Source: Stenotrophomonas maltophilia | GTDB lineage: Bacteria; Pseudomonadota; Gammaproteobacteria; Xanthomonadales; Xanthomonadaceae | Reading direction: 5' to 3' | DNA: 32,879 nt | NCBI RefSeq assembly: GCF_004684085.1 | Contig: NZ_SRHZ01000071.1 | Coordinates: 1 to 32,879 of the forward strand | Part shown: positions 16,709 through 25,939 of the stretch, in pieces | Numbering within the stretch: position 1 is the first letter of the stretch | Layout: every line of letters begins with the position of its first letter | Notes under the pieces: model-generated | Database searches by the model: none | What the model was told of the DNA's origin: nothing | What the model saw: only the letters and a program-made list of their open reading frames with translations | Translations under genes and position numbers: made by a program

Positions 16709-18424
16709 TCAGGTTCGCCGCGGCGGATACAGCGGCGCCAGACCAGTTTCCGTGGCGCCTGCAGCCGCCGACCAGTGCGGTCCGTCACGGAAGACCTCGC
16801 GCAGACGCGCGCGCAGCGACGCAGGATCGCCCTGCCCGCCCCAACGCGCCTGCTGCAGCTCCTGCAACACCTGGCGTTGGGCCGGATCAGCCAGGCGGGC
16901 GATGACCTGCTCGATGCGGTCGACGCCCGCCATCGCACACAGCTGTGCTTCGACCTGCTCGAAGCCTTCGGCATCCAGCGAACGGCGCAGTTCGGCCACA
17001 CTGGCACGACCGGTCGCCACACCCGGCACAGAGGGCTTGCCGGCTACAGGTGCCGCTGCACGCGGGCGGCGCCCTCGCTGCCAGCCCCACAGCAGGGTCA
17101 GCAGCCATAGCAATGCCAGGCCGATGGCGGCCCCCATCCACGGCCACGGGCGTTCGGCCATGCCACTGGCGCGCGGATCGGTCGCCGCGATGCGGCTGTC
17201 CAGGCCATCGGCGCCCGGCAGTGCCGCATCGGTGTCGATCGGCGGCAATGGCGCCGGTGCAGCGCTGCCGCCACCGTTGCCGGCCGCAACCGTCAAGGTC
17301 AGGTCCGGCAGTTTCGCCTCCTGCGCCTTGCCTGCGCGCACGTCCCACCACGGCAGGCGCGGACCCGGCACCACCAGTGACCCGGTCTGGCGCGGCACGA
17401 TCGAGTAACGACGGGTGATCTTCAGCCGCGGCGTGCTGCCATTGAACGACTCCTCGTACTGTGCGGGTTCGGCGAACACCTGCGCGGCGCTGCCGAGATC
17501 GGGCACCGGCAGATCGGTGAACTGCGCGCGGGTTGCACCTTCAGCAATGGCCTCGACCACCACGTTGGCCGCTTCACCCGTGCGGGCGCGGGTCGGTGCA
17601 CCGGTGTAGCGCAGCTGCAGGCTCTGCAGCGGCAGCCAGGGCTGCGGCGCCTGTGCCGGCTGTGCCTGCACCTGCAGCGTGCGGTCGGTGCCGGTGGCAT
17701 TCATTCGGCCATCGCCACCGCCGAAGAAATCATCGAAGAAGCCACCGGCACTGCGCCCGCTGAAGCGGGCACCGGCCAACCGCAGAGCACCGCTGCGCTC
17801 GGGAATCAGCAGGAAGCGCCGTTCAACCACGTTGTAGCGACGGCCGTTGACCTGCCGCACATCGGTGCGGTCATCGCCCACGCGTTGCAGCGAGGCACCG
17901 GCCGGGGTATCCAGCACCAGCTCGCCGGAGGCCAGCTGCGAAGCGAAATACAGACGCACCACCACGCCCACGCTCTGCTGCACATAGGGCGTATCGTCAT
18001 CGACCACAGTTTCGATGAAGGCCATGGCATTGCTGTCGGGGCCGGCCACAGTCGCCGCGTCCACCTGCAGGGTCAGCGGCGCGGTACGTACGCTGCCCAC
18101 CTGCAGGCCCGGAACCACCAGTGCACCACTGCGCCGTGGCGTCAGCGCAACGCCATACAGATTGCGTTGCTGCATGCTGCCGTTGCTCCACTCCACCTGG
18201 CGGCTGCTGGTCTGGCCGCTGAGGTCGAAGTCGGTACGCAGCGGTGTGAAGTCCGGGGCGCCCTGATCGCTCTCGACGTTGAGGGTGACCGTGTCGCCCA
18301 TTGCGATGCGGTCGCGGTCGAGCCAGGCGCGCGGCTGCGCCCACGCCAGCAGCGGCAGCCACAGCAGCAGTGCCGCCAACACCTGCAGCGGCCAGCGCCC
18401 ATGCATGTTCGTCGCCCGCGTCAT
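16709..18424 (-). CDS. batD: BatD family protein
   Basis: The product is 571 residues. It has an N-terminal signal/anchor (hydrophobic about 12-28, cleavage near WAQ), several beta-rich periplasmic domains (residues 30-400), a membrane helix (about 440-463) and a small cytoplasmic helical tail. This is the BatD architecture. It is last in the moxR-bat operon, overlapping batBC as ATGA. The molecular role is unsettled; Bat proteins were first linked to aerotolerance and envelope stability. The start is the ATG at 18424, required by the overlap. Confidence 0.9.
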   Translation of the reverse strand: MTRATNMHGRWPLQVLAALLLWLPLLAWAQPRAWLDRDRIAMGDTVTLNVESDQGAPDFTPLRTDFDLSGQTSSRQVEWSNGSMQQRNLYGVALTPRRSGALVVPGLQVGSVRTAPLTLQVDAATVAGPDSNAMAFIETVVDDDTPYVQQSVGVVVRLYFASQLASGELVLDTPAGASLQRVGDDRTDVRQVNGRRYNVVERRFLLIPERSGALRLAGARFSGRSAGGFFDDFFGGGDGRMNATGTDRTLQVQAQPAQAPQPWLPLQSLQLRYTGAPTRARTGEAANVVVEAIAEGATRAQFTDLPVPDLGSAAQVFAEPAQYEESFNGSTPRLKITRRYSIVPRQTGSLVVPGPRLPWWDVRAGKAQEAKLPDLTLTVAAGNGGGSAAPAPLPPIDTDAALPGADGLDSRIAATDPRASGMAERPWPWMGAAIGLALLWLLTLLWGWQRGRRPRAAAPVAGKPSVPGVATGRASVAELRRSLDAEGFEQVEAQLCAMAGVDRIEQVIARLADPAQRQVLQELQQARWGGQGDPASLRARLREVFRDGPHWSAAAGATETGLAPLYPPRRT

Positions 18425-20223
18425 CGCCCCTCCCTCTTCCTGCGTTCGTTTTCCAACTGGAACTTGGCGCGCAGCAGTGCGCCCGGATCATCCGGAACAC
18501 GTCGCATCCACGCTTCCACGGCCTGTTGTTCCTCGCGTTGGCGTGGCGTGCGGCCATCGCCGGCTGGCACTGGCTTGCCGTCCTTGTCCGCCTCGCCTTC
18601 GCGCGCCTGCTGCATTGCCTGCTGCATGCGCTGGCGCTGCTGCTCGTCGGCCTGCGCCTGCGCCTTGGCATCTTCCACCTGCGGTGGTGCCTGCTGGCCG
18701 TCGCGGCCACGCTCGCTGGGCTGCGGGCTCGACGGGTTCTTGTCGTCACCGGGCTTGGGCTGGCCCTGCTGGCCCGACTGCGGCGGCTGGCCCTGCGGAT
18801 TCTGCTGCCCCTGGCCGTTCTGCGGCTGTTTCTGCTGGCCGTTCTGCGGCGGTTTCTGCGGGCCCTTGCCTTGGCCACCCGGCGGCTTGCGCTTGCGAGC
18901 GGCGTCGACCACGGCGCGGTTGGCCACCGCATCGGCCATGCCGGGATGCAGTGCCAGCGCGCGGTCGTAAGCGGCGATGGCTTCATCGTAGTTGCCCTGG
19001 CGCGCCAGCGTATTGGCCAGGTTGTACCAGCCGGCATCGTTGTCGATGCCCTCGAACTGCTTGCGTGCACTGGCGAAGTCACCACTGCGGTATGCCTGCA
19101 CACCTTCGGCCAGGCGCTGGTGCTGCAGCTGGTCGCTGCGCTTCCACAGCGTGCCCTGCACCGGCTGGGAAACAGGCGCTGTAGGCGTCTGCGCCTGCAC
19201 ATCACTCATCCATGGCAGCAAGCCCACCGCCAGCACCGCCGCCAGCAGCGCGCGGCGACGGAAGGCCAGCAACGCCAGCAGCATTACCGGCGGCAGCAGC
19301 CAGAAGCCTTCATCGCGCCATTGCTTGCCCTCGCCAGGCCGCTGCGCGGCGCTGCCTTCGCGTGCATCAAGTACACCCAGCGCGCGCAGATCGGTGTCAT
19401 CCGCGGCAATACGGGCATAGCGGCCGCCGCCTGCGCCAGCCACCGCGCGCAGGCTGCCTTCGTCCAGCGCGGCCTGGCGGATCTGGCCACTGCCGTCACG
19501 GTAGGCAGCACCCGCCGGTGTTCCCAGGCCCAGCACCGACACCTGCAGGCCCAGGCTGCGCGCTTGGGCTGCAGCCAATCCGGCTTCACCGTCGGCCTGG
19601 TCGGTCACCAGCAGGATCTGTCCACGCAGTGCACCGATCTGCCGCATCAGCCGCGTTGCCCAGTCGATGCCACGGTCGGCACGCTGGCCCTCGCGCGGCA
19701 TCACGTCGGGCGACAACGCATCCAGATACAGCGCGACGTTGCTGCCGTCGTCGGTCAGCGGCGCCACGGTGTAGGCATCTTCGGCGTAGACCACAAGACC
19801 CACCTGACCGCCCTGGCGGGCACGCAGCAGTTCGCCTATTTTCGCCCGTGCCTGCAGCAGGCGCGACGGCGGCAGGTCGGTGGCATTGATCCGGCTGGAC
19901 AGGTCCAGCACGACCAGCAGCGGTGCGCTGGCCTGGAACATCGGCTGTGCCTGCTGGCGCCAGCTCGGCCCGGCCATGGCCAATGATGCCAGCGTCCAGC
20001 CCAACAGCACCGCCCACGGCAGGCGCGCGCGACGACGTGCACCGGCGGCCAGCAGATGCGGCAGCAGGTGCGCGTCCACCGCGTTCCGCCACACATCACT
20101 GCGTCGCTGCCGGTACAGCGCCACGGCCAGGATCAGCGGCAACGCCAGCAACGCCCACAGCCAATCCGGGCGCAGGAAGTGCAGTGCGTTCCAGTCGGGA
20201 AGATGGGAAGCGAACGCGATCAT
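18421..20223 (-). CDS. batB: BatB-BatC fusion: vWA membrane protein with TPR and Gln/Pro-rich tail
   Basis: The product is 600 residues. TM helices lie near 22-36, 68-86, 306-321 and 326-338. A vWA domain spans about 98-280. Its MIDAS motif reads DLSSR (D107, S109, R111) where DxSxS is usual, so the third ligand serine is arginine; T157 and D208 are kept. TPR units occupy about 365-440 (WYNLANTLARQGNYDEAIAAYDRAL). A Gln/Pro/Gly-rich tract (about 447-510), a Gln-rich helix and a charged C terminus follow. The product thus unites BatB and BatC, which are separate in some genomes. The ATG at 20223 overlaps the batA stop (ATGA). Confidence 0.92.
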   Translation of the reverse strand: MIAFASHLPDWNALHFLRPDWLWALLALPLILAVALYRQRRSDVWRNAVDAHLLPHLLAAGARRRARLPWAVLLGWTLASLAMAGPSWRQQAQPMFQASAPLLVVLDLSSRINATDLPPSRLLQARAKIGELLRARQGGQVGLVVYAEDAYTVAPLTDDGSNVALYLDALSPDVMPREGQRADRGIDWATRLMRQIGALRGQILLVTDQADGEAGLAAAQARSLGLQVSVLGLGTPAGAAYRDGSGQIRQAALDEGSLRAVAGAGGGRYARIAADDTDLRALGVLDAREGSAAQRPGEGKQWRDEGFWLLPPVMLLALLAFRRRALLAAVLAVGLLPWMSDVQAQTPTAPVSQPVQGTLWKRSDQLQHQRLAEGVQAYRSGDFASARKQFEGIDNDAGWYNLANTLARQGNYDEAIAAYDRALALHPGMADAVANRAVVDAARKRKPPGGQGKGPQKPPQNGQQKQPQNGQGQQNPQGQPPQSGQQGQPKPGDDKNPSSPQPSERGRDGQQAPPQVEDAKAQAQADEQQRQRMQQAMQQAREGEADKDGKPVPAGDGRTPRQREEQQAVEAWMRRVPDDPGALLRAKFQLENERRKREGR

Positions 20224-21224
20224 CGGCGACGCTCCGGCCACATCCATGCCAACGCACCCAGCAACAACGCCAGGGCCAGTGGCCATGCATAGCGCTCCTC
20301 GCGTGGGCGCAGACTCGGTCCCTTCGCCGCGATCGGCTCCAGCCGATCCAGTTCGGCATAGATGCCGGCCAGCTGCGCGGTGTCGCGTGCACGGAAGAAC
20401 TGGCCGCCGGTCATGCTGGCGATCTGCTTCAACGTGGCTTCGTCGACCGGGTCCTGGTCGGCGGAAATGGGAATACCAAGGAACCGCATGCTGCCGTCAC
20501 CGCCGAACGCGACCGTGTGGATGCGCACGCCTTCGGCACGCGCGACTTCGGCCGCGCGCAGCGGTTCCAGCACGCCGGCATTGCTGACGCCGTCGGTCAG
20601 CAGGATCAGCACGCGCTGGCCCTCCGGCTGGCTGCGCAGGCGCTTCACTGCCAGGCCGATGGCATCGCCGATGGCGGTCTCGCGCCCGGCCAGGCCCACC
20701 ACGCTGTCACGCAACTGGTCGCGCACACTGGCCAGATCAGCGGTCAGTGGCGTCAGCGTGTAGGCACGGTCGCCGAATACCAACAGGCCGATGCGGTCAC
20801 CGGCACGACGGTCAAGGAAGTCGGCAAGCACGGCCTTGGCGGCGGTGAGGCGATCGACCGCCTGCCCACCCAGCACCATGTCGCCTTCCCCCATGCTGCC
20901 GGACACGTCCATCGCCAGCATCATCTGCCGGCCCTGCTGCGGCGGCGAAATGGCTTCACCCAGCTGCTGCGGGCGCGCAAGCGCGATGCACAGTGCGCAC
21001 CAGCCCAGCCACAGCAGCAGCGTGCGCAGCCACGACACATCGACGCGGCCGCCACCGGCCAGCGCTTCCAGTTCGGTGGCGGCATACGGCACACGCAGTG
21101 CAGCACCGGGATCGGCGCGACGCTTCCACCAGCGCATCAGCAACGGCAGCGGCAGTGCCAGCAGCGCCAGCGGCCACGCCAGCTGCAGGTCCGGCCACGG
21201 CCAGTAACTTGCCAGCAGGTTCAT
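20220..21224 (-). CDS. batA: BatA-type vWA-domain membrane protein
   Basis: The product is 334 residues. Membrane helices lie at about 14-30, 64-82 and 312-328. A vWA domain spans about 100-280 with an intact MIDAS: DVSGS (D106, S108, S110), T161 and a D in LLTDG. It is likely anchored in the inner membrane with the vWA domain in the cytoplasm, where MoxR acts. The start is the ATG at 21224, overlapping the DUF4381 stop. The contrast with the altered MIDAS in BatBC suggests that one of the pair binds metal and the other may not. Confidence 0.92.
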   Translation of the reverse strand: MNLLASYWPWPDLQLAWPLALLALPLPLLMRWWKRRADPGAALRVPYAATELEALAGGGRVDVSWLRTLLLWLGWCALCIALARPQQLGEAISPPQQGRQMMLAMDVSGSMGEGDMVLGGQAVDRLTAAKAVLADFLDRRAGDRIGLLVFGDRAYTLTPLTADLASVRDQLRDSVVGLAGRETAIGDAIGLAVKRLRSQPEGQRVLILLTDGVSNAGVLEPLRAAEVARAEGVRIHTVAFGGDGSMRFLGIPISADQDPVDEATLKQIASMTGGQFFRARDTAQLAGIYAELDRLEPIAAKGPSLRPREERYAWPLALALLLGALAWMWPERRR

Positions 21225-21670
21225 CGGCGTCGCTCCAGCAGCAGCGCCAGATAGCGCTCGCGCGCCCAGCTGCGCACGGCCGCCACTTCGCGGGCATCCA
21301 CGTGGGGGCGATAGGCACCTTCGGCCAACAGGCTGCGGCGGGAGGCGGCCAACGTGCCCTGCGGATCCACGCGCTGCCACCAGTGGTCATCACGCAGTGA
21401 CTCGCTGCCCGGCTGTGCCTGCCGTGCGGCGCGCCGCAGCAGGCCGGCGATCGCCGCCAGCTCCGCCGTGGGATCGGTGACGGTCGCCAATTCCTGGTCG
21501 AACAGCTGCAGCCAGCGTTGGCGGCGACGACGACGCTGCCACCAGAAGAATGCGGCCACCAGCAGGGCCAGCAGGACCGCGCCACCGATCATCAGGTAAC
21601 CCGGTGCCGGCGGCCACCACGATGGAGCCGGCGGCAGCTGCACATCGCGCAGCGGCAGATTGGCGCTCAT
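21221..21670 (-). CDS. DUF4381 domain small membrane protein
   Basis: The product is 149 residues. One membrane helix (about 24-44) is followed by a highly basic stretch (RRRRRQRW) and a helical cytoplasmic part (FDQELATVTDPTAELAAIAGLLRRAAR). This is the DUF4381 pattern, commonly found between DUF58 and batA. Its function is unknown. The ATG at 21670 overlaps the DUF58 stop (ATGA), and its own stop overlaps the batA start. Confidence 0.88.
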   Translation of the reverse strand: MSANLPLRDVQLPPAPSWWPPAPGYLMIGGAVLLALLVAAFFWWQRRRRRQRWLQLFDQELATVTDPTAELAAIAGLLRRAARQAQPGSESLRDDHWWQRVDPQGTLAASRRSLLAEGAYRPHVDAREVAAVRSWARERYLALLLERRR

Positions 21671-22596
21671 GCCGGCACCTCGGTTGGCGACGGTGCCAGC
21701 CAGGCATCGCTGGGGGCATCGGTGGACAGCACCTGCACATCGACGCGGCGCGCGCCAAGCTGGCGTCGCAGTTCCTGCAGCGGTTCGACGAAGTGAGCCT
21801 TCCAATGGGCCTGCACCTCGCTGCGGCGCAGGTCGAGCCCAATGCGCTGCTGCAGCGTCTGGAACTGCAGCGGGGCCGATGGCGGTTGCAGCTCCAGCGG
21901 ATCAACCAGCAACACCAGGCTGAGGTCATGGTGCTGGGCCAACGCGCTCCAGCGCGCCGGCGGAATACGGATGGCCTGCTGCGGATCGGCCAGCACCAGC
22001 ATGCGCGCACCGGGGCGCAGCACGCGGCTGGCATGGTCCAGCGCACGCTCCAGGCCAAGATCGTCGGCCGGCGGCTGCGCATACCAGCGGGTAAGTGCGT
22101 CAAGCACGCGCAGCACGCCGCGCGGACCGCCCGCAGGCGCGATCGGCGCCTCACGGTCGCTGCCACGCAGGGCGCCCACGCGATCGCCACGGCGCTGCGC
22201 CGACCACGCGGCAACGGCACCCGCGCGTGCGGCCTGCACCGATTTGAAGCGCACGCGGGTACCGAAATACAACGCCGGCGAGGTGTCGGCCACGATCAGG
22301 CTGACCCGCTCGCGTTCGGCCTGGAACAACTTGGTATGGGCGCGGCCGGTGCGCGCGGTCACGCGCCAGTCGATATGCCGCGCGTCATCGCCGGCCACGT
22401 ACTCGCGTGACTCGGCGTATTCCATACCGCGCCCGCGCAACGGCGATGGCGCCTGCCCGGCGTTGCCGGCGCGACCACGGCGCGGCGGCGGCGGCCGTTG
22501 TGCCAGACGACGCAGAGCGACCAGCTCGGACAGCTGCGGGCGCAGCCCGTCACCGTCGCTGACAGTATTGGCGTGTTCCAGGGATCGATCGGTCAT
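21667..22596 (-). CDS. DUF58 domain protein
   Basis: The product is 309 residues with no membrane segment. The family motif is R-E-Y-x-x-G-D-D-x-R-x-I-D-W at about residues 64-77. Downstream lies a vWA-like fold beginning FQAERERVSLIVADTS, with the metal site degenerate. DUF58 proteins travel with MoxR ATPases and are thought to act as their partners. The start is the ATG at 22596 (MTDRSLEHANTV), 8 bases past the moxR stop; upstream in-frame codons would overlap moxR and are not used. Confidence 0.9.
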   Translation of the reverse strand: MTDRSLEHANTVSDGDGLRPQLSELVALRRLAQRPPPPRRGRAGNAGQAPSPLRGRGMEYAESREYVAGDDARHIDWRVTARTGRAHTKLFQAERERVSLIVADTSPALYFGTRVRFKSVQAARAGAVAAWSAQRRGDRVGALRGSDREAPIAPAGGPRGVLRVLDALTRWYAQPPADDLGLERALDHASRVLRPGARMLVLADPQQAIRIPPARWSALAQHHDLSLVLLVDPLELQPPSAPLQFQTLQQRIGLDLRRSEVQAHWKAHFVEPLQELRRQLGARRVDVQVLSTDAPSDAWLAPSPTEVPA

Positions 22597-22604
22597 GCGC
22601 AGGC

Positions 22605-23630
22605 TCAGGGTGCCGGCACCCGGGCCAGCAGTTCCTGCACCAGGCGTTCGCCATCCCACCCCTCGGCGGTGGCTTCGTAGCTGGGCAGCACGCGATGGCG
22701 CAGCACGTCGGCGGCCACCGCGCGGACATCATCGGGAGTGACGAAGTCGCGGCCGCCCAGCCAGGCGCGTGCACGCGCACAGCGTTCCAGTGCGATCGAG
22801 CCACGCGGACTTGCACCCCACGCGATGCGGCGGCCGAGGCCGGCGTCATAGCGCGACGGATCCCGCGAGGCCAGCACCAGTTCAATCAGATAGCGCTCCA
22901 GCGCCGGTGCCATGTGCAGGTCCAGCACTTCGCGGCGGGCATCGAACACATCCTGCATCGGCAGCTTCTCCGGTGCCGGTGCTGCCTCGCCCAACGCGCC
23001 GCGGGCGCGTTCACGCGCCAGCCGCAGGATTTCCGATTCGGCGGCCTGGTCGGGGTAGCCGATGCGCACGTGCATCAGGAAACGGTCCAGCTGCGCCTCC
23101 GGCAGCGGGAAGGTGCCTTCCTGTTCGATCGGGTTCTGCGTGGCCATCACCAGGAACAGCGGCGGCAGCGCATAGGTGTGGCGGCCCACGGTGACCTGTC
23201 GCTCGCCCATCGCTTCCAGCAGCGCCGACTGCACTTTGGCCGGAGCACGGTTGATTTCGTCGGCCAGCAGGATCGGATGGAAGATCGGGCCGGGCACGAA
23301 TTCGAAGCGGCCCTCCTGCGGGCGCCAGATCTCGGTGCCGGTCAGGTCGGCCGGCAACAGGTCCGGGGTGAACTGCACACGCGCGAAGTCTGTTTCCAGG
23401 CGCGCGGCCAGCGCGCGGATGGCGGTGGTCTTGGCCAGTCCCGGGGCGCCTTCCACCAGCAGGTGGCCGTCGGCCAGCAGCGCGATCAGCAGGCGTTCGA
23501 CCAGTGCCGCCTGGCCGACGATCTCGGCCGACAGCACGTCGCGCAACTGGTTGAAGGCGCCATGCAGGCGGGATGTCGCCGGCGCGGGCGGCGGCGAAGC
23601 GGTTTCGGGCATCGGCGGTGGCAGGTTCAT
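22605..23630 (-). CDS. MoxR family AAA+ ATPase
   Basis: The product is 341 residues. A Pro-rich N terminus (1-20) is followed by the AAA+ core: Walker A GAPGLAKT (61-68), Walker B LLADEINR (121-128) with the MoxR signature DEINRAPAK, sensor 1 ATQNP (163-167), and LPEAQLDRFLM. A helical lid domain follows. MoxR ATPases are chaperone-like and work with vWA-domain proteins. It is first in the operon. The start is the ATG at 23630; earlier in-frame ATGs lack support. Repeat DNA separates it from pilQ. Confidence 0.95.
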   Translation of the reverse strand: MNLPPPMPETASPPPAPATSRLHGAFNQLRDVLSAEIVGQAALVERLLIALLADGHLLVEGAPGLAKTTAIRALAARLETDFARVQFTPDLLPADLTGTEIWRPQEGRFEFVPGPIFHPILLADEINRAPAKVQSALLEAMGERQVTVGRHTYALPPLFLVMATQNPIEQEGTFPLPEAQLDRFLMHVRIGYPDQAAESEILRLARERARGALGEAAPAPEKLPMQDVFDARREVLDLHMAPALERYLIELVLASRDPSRYDAGLGRRIAWGASPRGSIALERCARARAWLGGRDFVTPDDVRAVAADVLRHRVLPSYEATAEGWDGERLVQELLARVPAP

Positions 23631-23718
23631 GGGGGCCTTTGACCGGCGCGGGACGGCACGGGTTCCCCACATCATCGCAGGGTGCCTTGCGATTGGCATC
23701 AAGAACGGCTGAACGGCC

Positions 23719-23887
23719 CATCCACGCATGGCGTGGATCTACCAAGCCCATCCACGCGTGGCGTGGATCTACTGAGGCATCCACGCATGGCGTGGATCTA
23801 CTGGGGCATCCACGCATGGCGTGGATCTACTGGGGCATCCACGCATGGCGTGGATCTACTGGTCATTTGCGCTTGGCGTGGATCCAT
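23719..23887 (-). repeat. Head-to-tail array of SMAG-like palindromes
   Basis: Five near-identical 24-nt units (minus-strand reading GTAGATCCACGCCATGCG...) lie at 23719, 23749, 23778, 23807 and 23836. All have the same orientation, with a period of 29-30. The second has one changed base. A sixth, degenerate unit lies at about 23864-23887. Each unit is palindromic (ATCCACGC / GCGTGGAT). The rest of the 317-base gap between pilQ and moxR (23631-23718) holds the untranslated upstream region of moxR, where I see no clear promoter. Confidence 0.9.
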
Positions 23888-23896
23888 CGTCCAAAT

Positions 23897-23927
23897 GAAG
23901 AAGGGCCGCACGGGGCGGCCCTTCTTC
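23897..23927 (-). terminator. Terminator of the pil operon
   Basis: GAAGAAGGGCCGC (23897-23909) and GCGGCCCTTCTTC (23915-23927) form a 13-bp stem with a 5-nt loop, 20 bases past the pilQ stop. The U tract is weak (CTTCTTCATTTGG). Confidence 0.7.
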
Positions 23928-23947
23928 GTGTTGCGGGTGGCGATGGC

Positions 23948-25918
23948 TCAGTTCTGCTTGGCCACGCGTAGCACCTTCGGGGTCACGAACACCAGCAGCT
24001 CGGCTTTGTCCTTGCTGCGGCCACGCTTCTTGAACAGGTTGCCCAGGAACGGGACATCGCCCAGGAACGGAACCTTGCTGATGCTGTTGCGATCGGTGAA
24101 CTCGTACACGCCACCGATGACCACGGTCTGCCCATCCTCAACCAGCACGGCGGTATTGACCTCGCGGCGGTTGATCGACGGCACGGTGCCATAGCCTTCC
24201 AGCTGGATCAGCCGGTCCACTTCGTCCTTCTTCACCTGCATGTTGAGGAACACGCGGTTGTCGTTGGTGATGGTCGGGGTGACCTTCAGTTCGAGAACCA
24301 CTTCCTTGAACTGCACGTTCGGCGTCGCGACACCACCTGCACCGGCACTGATGGTCACATAGCCGATTTCCTTACCCTGCTTGATCAGGGCCTCGCGCTG
24401 GTTGGTGGTGACCACGCGCGGGTTGGAGATCACTTCGCCACGCGACTCTTCCTGCATGGCCGACAGTTCCACGTCCAGCAGATAGCCGGCATTGAGGATC
24501 GACAGCGCCAGCGAGCCTGCCGGGTTGGTCGATGCCGCCGGCATGGCCCAGTTCAGGCCACGGGTGATTGCCGAACCCACCGGCACCGGCGCCGGGCCGG
24601 TGCTGCCGCCGGCCAGCCAGTCGCGATACGCCTTTGCATTGGCTGCGTTGGCTTCGACTTCCGACTTGCGGGTCGCCTGATTCGCTTCCAGGTTGCCGCT
24701 GAAGTAGGCGTTGTCGCGGCTGCCACTGATGCCGAACCGCGCACCCAGCTCACGTGCGAACGTATCGGTGGCGATCACGATGCGGCTTTCGATCAGCACC
24801 TGGTCGACCGGGCGGTCGATCACGCTGATCAGCTCACGCATCCGCGCGATCTTCTTCGGAATGTCGCTGATCATCAGCGTGTTGGTGCGCTCGTCCGCAA
24901 CGATACGGCCACGGCCGGACAGGAAGCCACTTTCTTCCTGCGACGAACCACCACCGCCGCCACCGCCTGCTCCACCGCCACCGCCGCCGCCGATGCCCTT
25001 GGCCTCGGTCAGTGCTTTGAAGATCTGCGTGGCGCTGTGGTAGTTGATCTGGACGTAGTCGGTGACCAGGTCTTCGCGGTTCTCGATGGCGATGCGCGCG
25101 TCTTCCTTCTCCTGCTCGAACTTGGCCAGTTCGGACTGCGGAGCAACCCAGATCACGCTGCCGTCGCGTCGCTTGTCCAGGCCCTTGGCGCGCAGCACGA
25201 TGTCCAGCGCCTGGTCCCACGGCACGTTGACCAGGCGAAGGGTCACATTGCCCTGCACCGAGTCGGACGCCACCACGTTGAGGTTGGACTCCTCGGCGAT
25301 CAACTGCAGCACGGTGCGCACCGGCACGTCCTGGAAGTTGAAGGTCACCGGCTTGCCGGTGAAGCCGCGCTGGCCGACGGCCTTGGCGGCCTGGGTCACG
25401 CTGCCGGCGGTGACCGCACCGACAGCGGCCGGAGCCTGCCGCGGGCTGATCTCGACCACGTATTCGTTGCCGCTCTGGTAGGCCAGTGATTCGACCGCAC
25501 CACCGGTGCTCAGCACCAGCTGGGTGCCGGTGCCGGACGGCTTGGCGTCGATGCGTTGCACCGGCGTGGCGAAGTCGACGACGTTCATCGGCTTCTGCAG
25601 GTTGGCTGGCAGGCGGGCATTGCCGACGTCAACCACCACGCTGTTGCCTTGTGTCCGCAGGTCCGGGATCGCACCCTGGCCATCGAACTGGACGATCAGG
25701 CGCCCGGCGCCATCATCGCCCCGCTTGAAATCAATCCTGGCGACCGACAGGCCGGCCGGCGCAGCGGCCGGTGCCACGGTGGTGCCCACCGGCTTCTCCG
25801 CCGGTGCGGCGGCCAGCGCCGGAGCGCAGGCCAGCATCAGCGCGACTCCCAACGCGCTGACACGGTTCAAGGTAGAGCGCCGGATGGGACGCAGCCCCTT
25901 GGCTTGGTGAAAGGTCAT
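23948..25918 (-). CDS. pilQ: Type IV pilus outer-membrane secretin PilQ
   Basis: The product is 656 residues. The signal peptide is at the N terminus (cleavage near ALA, about 36). An AMIN-like peptidoglycan-binding domain spans about 55-160, the STN/N0 domain about 188-258, and N1 about 285-368, followed by the secretin domain (about 430-650) with VEDGQTVVIGGVYEF and VPFLGDVPFLGNLFK. PilQ forms the gated outer-membrane pore through which the pilus passes. A run of glycines (310-324) within the N1 region is unusual. The start is the ATG at 25918 with GGGGA nine bases upstream. It is last of pilMNOPQ, 21 bases after pilP. Confidence 0.97.
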   Translation of the reverse strand: MTFHQAKGLRPIRRSTLNRVSALGVALMLACAPALAAAPAEKPVGTTVAPAAAPAGLSVARIDFKRGDDGAGRLIVQFDGQGAIPDLRTQGNSVVVDVGNARLPANLQKPMNVVDFATPVQRIDAKPSGTGTQLVLSTGGAVESLAYQSGNEYVVEISPRQAPAAVGAVTAGSVTQAAKAVGQRGFTGKPVTFNFQDVPVRTVLQLIAEESNLNVVASDSVQGNVTLRLVNVPWDQALDIVLRAKGLDKRRDGSVIWVAPQSELAKFEQEKEDARIAIENREDLVTDYVQINYHSATQIFKALTEAKGIGGGGGGGAGGGGGGGSSQEESGFLSGRGRIVADERTNTLMISDIPKKIARMRELISVIDRPVDQVLIESRIVIATDTFARELGARFGISGSRDNAYFSGNLEANQATRKSEVEANAANAKAYRDWLAGGSTGPAPVPVGSAITRGLNWAMPAASTNPAGSLALSILNAGYLLDVELSAMQEESRGEVISNPRVVTTNQREALIKQGKEIGYVTISAGAGGVATPNVQFKEVVLELKVTPTITNDNRVFLNMQVKKDEVDRLIQLEGYGTVPSINRREVNTAVLVEDGQTVVIGGVYEFTDRNSISKVPFLGDVPFLGNLFKKRGRSKDKAELLVFVTPKVLRVAKQN

Positions 25919-25939
25919 CGTGCTATCCCCAGTAAACGA

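Noticed and set aside
23719..23887. CRISPR array
   Set aside because: The spacers are only 5-6 nt and not unique, the units are perfect palindromes with GTAG heads, and there are no cas genes.
23573..23971. Frame across the palindrome array that would encode HAWRGST-type peptide repeats
   Set aside because: The peptide repeat is a by-product of the DNA palindromes. The frame has no ribosome-binding site and the 29-30 bp period does not keep frame.
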